Source: Inia geoffrensis (Eukaryota; Chordata; Mammalia; Artiodactyla; Iniidae). From it: DNA of 64,000 bases. The notes below the pieces were generated by a model that had not been told where the DNA came from, ran no database searches, and saw nothing but the letters and a program-made list of their open reading frames with translations. The first letter of the stretch is position 1; every line of letters begins with the position of its first letter. This document shows positions 57,640 to 64,000 of this stretch, one piece after another. The translations under genes were made by a program, and so were the position numbers. Location of the stretch: positions 21,491,592-21,555,591 of the forward strand of contig CM070905.1 in assembly GCA_036417435.1 (NCBI GenBank). The letters are read 5' to 3'.

Positions 57640-58890
57640 ATGATAAAGGAGAACAGAATTAAGATGGTGGTCCCACTTTGTACCATACACAAAAATTAAC
57701 TCAAAATGTATCAAAGTGATCCAAAATCGAACCAATACAATCAAACCTAAGACATAAAAGTAAGAGGTAAAACTATAAAACTCTTAAGATGAAAATAGGA
57801 GTATATCTTCATGACTCTGGATTTGGCAATGGATTCTTAGATATAACTCCAAAGTACAAGCAACAAAATATAAAATAAACTGGACTTCATCAAAATTAAA
57901 GTTTTGTGCATCAAAGGGCACTATCAAGAAAGTGAAAAGACAACGTATAGAGTGGGAGAAAATACTTGCAGAAATGTATCTGATGAGGGTTTAGTACCTA
58001 GAATATACAAGGAATTTGTACAACAAGAAAAAGACAGACAACCTAATTTAAAAATGGGCAAAGGACCTCAATAGCCCTTTCTCCAAAAAGATAAACAAAT
58101 GGCCATCAGGCACATGAAAAGGTGTTCAACATCATTAGCCATCAGGAAAATGCAAATCAAAACCACAATGAAATATAACTTCACACACACTAGGATGGCT
58201 ATAACCAAAAAAACCAAAATAACAAGTGTTGGCAAGGATGTGAGGAAACCAGAACTCTTATACATGGTGCAGACAATGTGGAACAGTTTGGTGGTTCCTC
58301 AAAAAGTTAAACATAGAATTACTACATGACCCAAAAGTTCTACTCCTAGTTAGTTATATAATAAAAATAAATGAAAAAGGTATTCAAACAAACACTCGTA
58401 CATGTTTCGAGCAGAACTATTCACAATGGCCAAAAGATATATACAACCCAAATGTCCATCAACTGATGAAAGGACAAACAGAAAGAGAGTATGTCTGCAC
58501 AATGAAATATTATTTAGCCATGAAAAGGAATGCAGTACTGATACATGCTACAACATAGATAAACCTCAAAAACATGTTAAGTGAAAGAGGTCAAATGCAA
58601 AAGTCCATATATTGTTATGACTCTATTTACATAAAATATTCAGGTAAATTCATAGACGCAGAAAGCAGGTAAATTCATAGAGGCAGAAAGCAGATTACTG
58701 GTTGCCAGGAGCTGGGTTAAGGGTGAAAGGAGAAACTGCTTAATTGGTACCAGGTTTTCTTATGGGGTAATGAAATAACTAGATAGTAGTGATGGCTGTA
58801 CAACATTGTGAATGTACTAAATGACACTTAATTGTACACTTCAAAATGGTTAGTTTTATGCTATGTGAATTTTACCTCAATAATATAAAA
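57640..58890 (+). mobile_element. L1 3' part (end of ORF2 and 3' UTR)
   Basis: 'catcaaagggcactatcaag', 'atgggcaaaggacctcaata', 'tggccatcaggcacatgaaa', 'aatgtccatcaactgatgaa' and 'atgtgaattttacctcaata' are the L1 3' region in order, plus strand. A 24-bp duplication lies within it at 58642-58690. Confidence 0.9.
58642..58690. repeat. 24-bp tandem duplication inside L1 3' UTR
   Basis: AGGTAAATTCATAGACGCAG... and AGGTAAATTCATAGAGGCAG... follow each other directly, differing at one base. Confidence 0.9.
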
Positions 58891-59993
58891 GAATGAAGCT
58901 GGTGGTAACATAAAAGATGATGATATAATTAATATCTTGTGAGTACTAACTCCCTTGTCTGACAAATTACTCAGATTTTTATGTGTATTATCTCGTTTTA
59001 ATAGGAGTAGGAGGAACAGGAGTAGTATTTTAATAACAATAATCATATTCTTCAACCTCATTTAAAAAATTCTGGCTTAGAAAGGCTAAATAACTTACTA
59101 CAGTTACACAGTTAAAAAACGGCAGAGCTTAGATTAAAAATCAGTCAATCGGCAAAGGAGGCAAGAATATACAATGGAGAAAAAAGACAGTCTCTTCAAT
59201 AAGTGGTGCTGGGAAAACTAGATGGCTATATGTAAAAGAACCTAAATTTAAGACCGGATACTGTAAAACTCCTGAAAGAAAACATAGGCAGCACACTCTG
59301 ACATAAGTCATAGCAGTATCTTTTTTGGATCAATCTCCTGCAGTAATGGAAATAAAAACAAAAATAAACAAATGGGACCTAATGAAACTTAAAAGCTTTG
59401 CACAGCAAAGGAAACCATAAACAAAACAAAAAGACAATCTACAGAAAGGGAAAAAATATTTACAAACAATGAGACCAACAAGGGGTTAATTTCCAAATTT
59501 ACAAACAGCTCATACAGCTCAACATAAAAAACCAAACAACCCGACCAAAAACTGGGCAGAAGATCTAAATAGACATTTCTCCAAAGAAGACATACAGATG
59601 GCCAACAGGCATATGAAAAAATGCTCAGCATCTCTAATTACTAGAGAAATGCAAATCAAAACTGCAATGAGGTATCATCTCACACTAGTCAGAATGGCCA
59701 ACATCAAAAAGTCTACAAATAATAAATGCTCGAGAGGGTATGGAGAAAAAGGAATGTTGGTGGGAATGTAAATTGGTACAGCCACTACGGGGAACAGTAT
59801 GGTGGTTCATTACAAAAAATAAAAATAGAGTTACCATATGATCTAGAAATCCCACTCCTGGGCATACATTCGGAGAAAACTATAATTTGAAAAGATACAT
59901 GCACCTCAGCGTTCACAGCAGCACTATTTACAATAGACAAGACATGGAAGCAACCTAAATGTCCATCGACAGATGAATGGATAAAGAAGATGT

Positions 59994-60061
59994 GGGGTGT
60001 GTGTGTGTGTGCGTGTGTGTGTGCACGCATATGTGTGTGTGTGTGTATATATATATATATG
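59994..60061. repeat. Compound (TG)n/(TA)n tract within L1
   Basis: TG units interrupted by CG, CACGC and CATA, then TATATA, visible directly. Confidence 0.95.
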
Positions 60062-60438
60062 TAATGAAATATTACACATCCAAAATAAAGAATGAAATAA
60101 TGCCATTTGCAGCAACGTGGACAGACCTAGAGATTATCATAAAGTGAAGTAAGCCAGACAAAGACAAATAACATATGTTATGCCTTATATGTGGAATCTT
60201 AAAAAAAAAAATGATACAAATGAACTCATTTACAAAACACAAATAGACCCACAGACATAGAAAACAAACTTATGGTTACCAAAGGGGAAAGGATGGGGAG
60301 GGATAAATTAGGAGTTTGGGATTAACATATACACACTACTATATATAAAATACATAAACAACAAGGACCTACCGTATAGCACAGGGAACTACACTCAGTA
60401 TTTTGTAATAATCTATTAAGGGAAAAGAATCTGAAAAA

Positions 60439-60440
<2 letters not shown>

Positions 60441-60494
<54 letters not shown>
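60441..60494. repeat. (AT)n array, 27 units, in L1 3' UTR
   Basis: A pure AT run within the L1 tail region. It is perfectly self-complementary and could form a hairpin or cruciform. Confidence 0.97.
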
Positions 60495-60496
<2 letters not shown>

Positions 60497-60589
60497 CTGA
60501 ATCACTGTGCTCTACATCTGAAACTAACACAACACTGTAAATCAACTATAGTTCAATTTAAAAAATTTTTTTTAATCAATCTGATTTTG

Positions 60590-60990
60590 TCTGATACTGT
60601 TGGTTGGCTGACCCAACCTCCATTCTCAATCCAGTTCTTCCTAGCCACCTTCTGGCCAAAAATAGATACATGGTAAAATTCTGGTCAATGAGATAAGCAG
60701 AAGTTTGTTGTGGGATAAGTTTTGCTTTTTGAAACAAATGCTACCTCTTTACTATCTGAACGGTTACAGCTGTAACATCCACTGTGCAACAATGAAGAAA
60801 AAGATTAAGAGAATCTCACAGATAGCCATCCCTGAGCCACTCAACTTTCACCAGTAACTGCCTAACTCTAGTTTCCTTGTGTGTGGCAGGGAAAAAGATG
60901 GGGTGATGGCGGGAAAGAAATTCTATTTGTTTAACCCACTGTTATAGGACCTTCTATTATTTGGTGCTAAAAGCATTCCTACTGATTCAC
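60590..60990 (+). repeat. Possible LTR-type remnant
   Basis: 'aattctggtcaatgagataa' and the end 'aagcattcctactgattcac' resemble old mammalian non-autonomous LTRs. Family uncertain. Confidence 0.35.
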
Positions 60991-62199
60991 TAACCCCACA
61001 GTCGAAACTTTATTTAATGACCACACAATAACAACTGTTTAGGTTTATATGAGGTTTACATTCTAAGCAGCTATTAAGATTTCTTTACTATAGAAATTGC
61101 CATAGGAAAATTGAGATTGCTATTCTTAAGTTATTAATCCTTTTTATCCATATCAAATTAATAGGTGTGGTAATATGATTTTTGGTAACTGAATTTCTTA
61201 AGAATACAGCCGTATATTAGAGAACAGACTACACAGCTAGGCAAGGGACTATTTACATCTCTGTCTTTCTCATGAACTCCCACTTCCTCCCATCCCTTCC
61301 TCCTCCTTCCTCTCTTTGGTCATTCTTTAAAGTCTCAGTTTACAAGTCAGTTTTCTCTGATAACTGGTTAGTTAGATACAATGTTGTAACTAGTAAAAAT
61401 GGATCTTTATACAATCTGTTGTATACCATCCATCATCCCACATACACCACCTCTGAATACAACCGAAAGCATTTGTCTATATAAAATTTTATTTATAACC
61501 AAATAGGATTTTGTTATTAAAAATTACATAAGTAAAATGTAAATTCTCTAACTGAAGTAAAGCACAATGATCTGACAAATACACTTTAGGTAAAATTTTT
61601 AATGTTTAATCACATTATTGATAAATTTTATAAGTTTATTTTTCAAACTCTTGGGCATCAATGCTGAGTACTGTTACTATTAAACAGTGTTATCCCATAG
61701 TTAAAGAGGTTTCCATTACTTTTAATTTGGAGAAATAACTGCTATAGATTTAGTAATAGAAACTTAAAAAAAAAGTCATTAAGAATGAACATTTTAGAAA
61801 AACTATTTTAGATCCTTTATTATCAACCTTTAAATTCTGTATATGTGAATATTAATAAATTAATTTTAAAATAAAACAATGACTCACAATCTCTTTATCA
61901 AAGCAGAGGGTAGGCTCATAGAGGATCAAAGAACTATCTGTCACATGGTCCTTAATTTAGCCACAGAATTAAGAAAACAATGAAAAAAATTTAATGTTCA
62001 AAACTGTTCACAATTTCAGCCCAAAAAGATTTTTTTCAGCATGAAAAACAATTTAAAAATCATTTTTAACCATATGGATGTTAACAATTTATAAGAAATA
62101 AAGATGACATAAAGGAGAAATGATGATCTATCAGCATCCATTAGATTAGATGAATCTATCAGCAAAAGTATATCCCAGGAGGTGAGTCTAAAAGGATGA

Positions 62200-62640
62200 G
62201 ACAGAGTGCATTAGTTTCCCAATGCATATTAGGCTGCCATAACATATTACCACAAACTTGGTGGTTTAAAACAATGGAAATTTATTCTCTCACAGTTTTG
62301 GAGGCCAGAAGTCTGAAATCAAGATGTTAGCAGGACCATGTTCCCTCCAAAGGCTCTAAGAGAGGATCCTTCTTTGTCACTACCCGTTATCCAGTGGCTC
62401 CTGGTGTTCCTTGCTTGTGGCAGCATAACTCCAATCTCTGCCTCCATCTTCACATGACCTTCTTCCTTGTGTCCCTCTGTATTTTCTCCTTTTCTGTGTC
62501 TAATAAAAACACTTGTCATTGGATTTAGGGCTCACCCTAATCCAGGATGATCTCACTCTAAGATATTTATCTTAATCACATCTGCTAAAACCTTTATTTC
62601 AAATAAGGTTACATTCTGAGGTTGCACATACCTTTTTTGG
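62200..62640 (-). repeat. MaLR-type LTR remnant (MLT1/MST-like)
   Basis: 'ggtttaaaacaatggaaatt', 'tctctcacagttttggaggc', 'actccaatctctgcctccat' and 'tcaaataaggttacattctg' match, in reverse, a common solo LTR of the ERVL-MaLR group. No internal gene is present. Confidence 0.65.
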
Positions 62641-62699
62641 GAGGGAGGAGCACTAATAACCTACTACACAGAGCTAGCCAGGCAAAAAGGCTTATGAAA

Positions 62700-62868
62700 A
62701 ATGAGTTATAGAAGCTGTTAAAAGGCCAGCATGGTTGGAGCCTAGTAAGCAAGGTGGAGAATGGTAATGTTGAGACTGAAGAGGTAAGCAGTTACCATAT
62801 CATGCATTATAAATTATAAATGCAACGGAATCCATTAAGCACAATGGAAAGCCAAGATCTGATTAACA

Positions 62869-62919
<51 letters not shown>

Positions 62920-63200
62920 CTGCCTTGTAGAGAATGGATTGGAGGGACTGGCAGATGAGTTAGGATAGTTACAATAATTCTGACAAGAGATGACATGAAG
63001 GAGACTTGAACTAAGGTGGTGCAGAGATAGAGAGGATTAGACAGTTTTGACATATATTTTGGAGATAGAATGAATGGGGTTAAGTGATAGCTGGATATAG
63101 GGAGGGGAGAAGGAGGTATCAAGCTGATGATTTAGTTTCTGACTTGAATAACAGGGTAGTTGAAATATCATTTACTCTGATATGAAGGACTGACAAAGAA
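62700..63200 (+). repeat. Old unassigned repeat with embedded (AC)n
   Basis: 'ggttggagcctagtaagcaa', 'gagaatggattggagggact' and 'tatattttggagatagaatg' follow a widespread mammalian repeat. The pure (AC)n at 62871-62915 (about 22 units) expanded within it. Confidence 0.5.
62871..62915. repeat. (AC)n microsatellite, about 22 units
   Basis: A pure dinucleotide run, directly visible. Confidence 0.97.
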
Positions 63201-63249
63201 ACAGGAAGCATTAGAACAGGAAATAACACTAGAAAAGTCCAGACTGTAT

Positions 63250-63620
63250 ATCTATGTAAATCTCAGACTGTGTAATAAATCACCCAGTGTCTTAAAACAA
63301 TAGTGATTTATGATTTCTCATGATTCTGTGGGTTCAATGGATAGTTCTTCCATGATATCTCCTGGACTTATTCATGTAGCTGTATCAGCTGGTGGGACTG
63401 GACTTAGTTGAGGTAGAGAGTGGGGAAGCTGGACTTAGCTGGGATGACTGGGTCCCTCCATATATGCTTTTATCCTCAAGGAGGCTAGATGGGCTTTCTT
63501 CAGAGCAAGTGGTCTCAGAGTTCAAGATACAGAGAACAGAAGCTACAAGGCCTTTTGAGGTCTTGCTTAGAAGTTGCAATAACAATTCCATAGAATTTTC
63601 TGTTGGTTAAAGTAAGTGAC
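63250..63620 (-). repeat. Possible LTR-type remnant
   Basis: 'cagtgtcttaaaacaatagt', 'tgattctgtgggttcaatgg' and 'gcaataacaattccatag' resemble a reverse-oriented old LTR-like repeat. Open frames over it are not genes I recognise. Confidence 0.4.
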
Positions 63621-63764
63621 AAGGCCAGCCAAGATTTATAAAGTAGGGGAGCAGACTGCACCTCTTACTGGAAAGAGCTGTAATATGTGACCATATTAAG
63701 AAATTTGGACTCTATTCTAGGAGAAGTAGAGAAACATAAAAGTGTTTTAAGATATGGGAAACAA

Positions 63765-64000
63765 TAAAATTCAATACCCATTCAGGATTAGAAATTCTCA
63801 GAAAACTACAAATAGAAGAAAATTTTCTCAAACTGACATAGGACATCTATAAAATATCCACAGCCAGCATCATACTTAATGAAAATTACCCCTAGTATTG
63901 GGACATAAGAAAAGTTGAGGCTGGGGAGCCAAAGAAGGGGAGGAAATATTTGCAAACCATGTATCTGATAAAGGACTTATACACAAAACATACAAAGGCT
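63765..64000 (+). mobile_element. L1 fragment running off the window
   Basis: 'cacagccagcatcatactta' and 'gcaaaccatgtatctgataa' are L1 ORF2 text, plus strand. The jump between the two points to an internal deletion. Confidence 0.75.

Larger units (their letters stand above)
59110..60570 (+). mobile_element. Younger L1 3' part (cetartiodactyl type)
   Basis: 'aagtggtgctgggaaaacta', 'tggccaacaggcatatgaaa', 'aaatgtccatcgacagatga', 'tagcacagggaactacactc' and 'acactgtaaatcaactatag' follow the L1 order to the 3' end. It contains a (TG)n/(TA)n tract at about 59994-60061 and an (AT)n array at 60441-60494. Confidence 0.92.
56942..64000 (-). other. MKLN1: MKLN1 upstream intron (partial)
   Basis: Runs off the window end. 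It holds two antisense L1 3' segments (57.64-58.89 and 59.11-60.57 kb), possible LTR remnants (60.6, 62.2 and 63.25 kb), an old unassigned repeat with an (AC)n array (62.7-63.2 kb) and the start of another L1. I see nothing nameable in 56942-57640 or 60990-62200. No further MKLN1 exon, CpG island or promoter was seen. Confidence 0.75.

Noticed and set aside
58099..58329. 76-codon frame at 58.1 kb
   Set aside because: It is decayed L1 ORF2 sequence, part of a 3' fragment with stops on both sides.
57000..64000. First MKLN1 exons or promoter
   Set aside because: I looked for the segment preceding residue 57 and for a GC-rich promoter and saw neither; they lie beyond the window.

Overview
This window is nuclear DNA from a mammal, very probably a cetacean. 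It contains about a dozen SINEs whose tRNA-like head (A box, B box, then an A-rich tail) belongs to the CHR family of whales, dolphins and hippo. Many are near consensus and still have intact target-site duplications (TSDs). The rest is AT-rich intron with L1, MIR, hAT and Tigger fossils and (CA)n microsatellites. No bacterial, plasmid or CRISPR-like content is present.

The only host protein gene is the middle of MKLN1 (muskelin, a subunit of the CTLH/GID ubiquitin ligase), on the minus strand. Eight coding exons were located by translation and splice sites. In transcript order they are 56799-56941, 55415-55503, 47000-47109, 44130-44322, 29204-29281, 26192-26257, 15837-15949 and 6353-6565. 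Joined, they give 1005 nt, exactly 335 codons, with matching phases and no stop or frameshift. This covers about residues 57-391 of the 735-residue human protein: most of the discoidin domain, the LisH and CTLH motifs, and the first kelch repeats. The first exons (above 64000) and the remaining kelch exons (below 1) are outside the window. Two splice sites stand out: a GC donor at 15831-15836, and a tandem acceptor at 44323-44328 whose upstream AG would add an in-frame stop.

Everything else is intron. On the plus strand at 8084-8958 is a processed pseudogene of BTF3 (NAC beta), with poly(A) tail and TSD. L1 fragments lie almost entirely on the plus strand, antisense to MKLN1 (9.2-11.3, 35.6, 36.4-39.4, 40.4-41.0, 47.4-48.6, 57.6-58.9, 59.1-60.6 and 63.8-64.0 kb); one 3' end at 50.9 kb is in sense. 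DNA transposons include a Tigger-type element with TA duplication at 39407-40422, two related hAT-like elements at 11.8 and 48.6 kb, and a MER5A-type element at 55.2 kb. Microsatellites include a 42-unit (TG)n at 42951 and long (AT)n and (AC)n tracts near 60.4 and 62.9 kb.

I found no new biological system. The more interesting observations are splice-site details, nested or tail-only retroposition events, and short tandem duplications. Repeat family names are from memory of consensus sequences; those of low confidence are marked.
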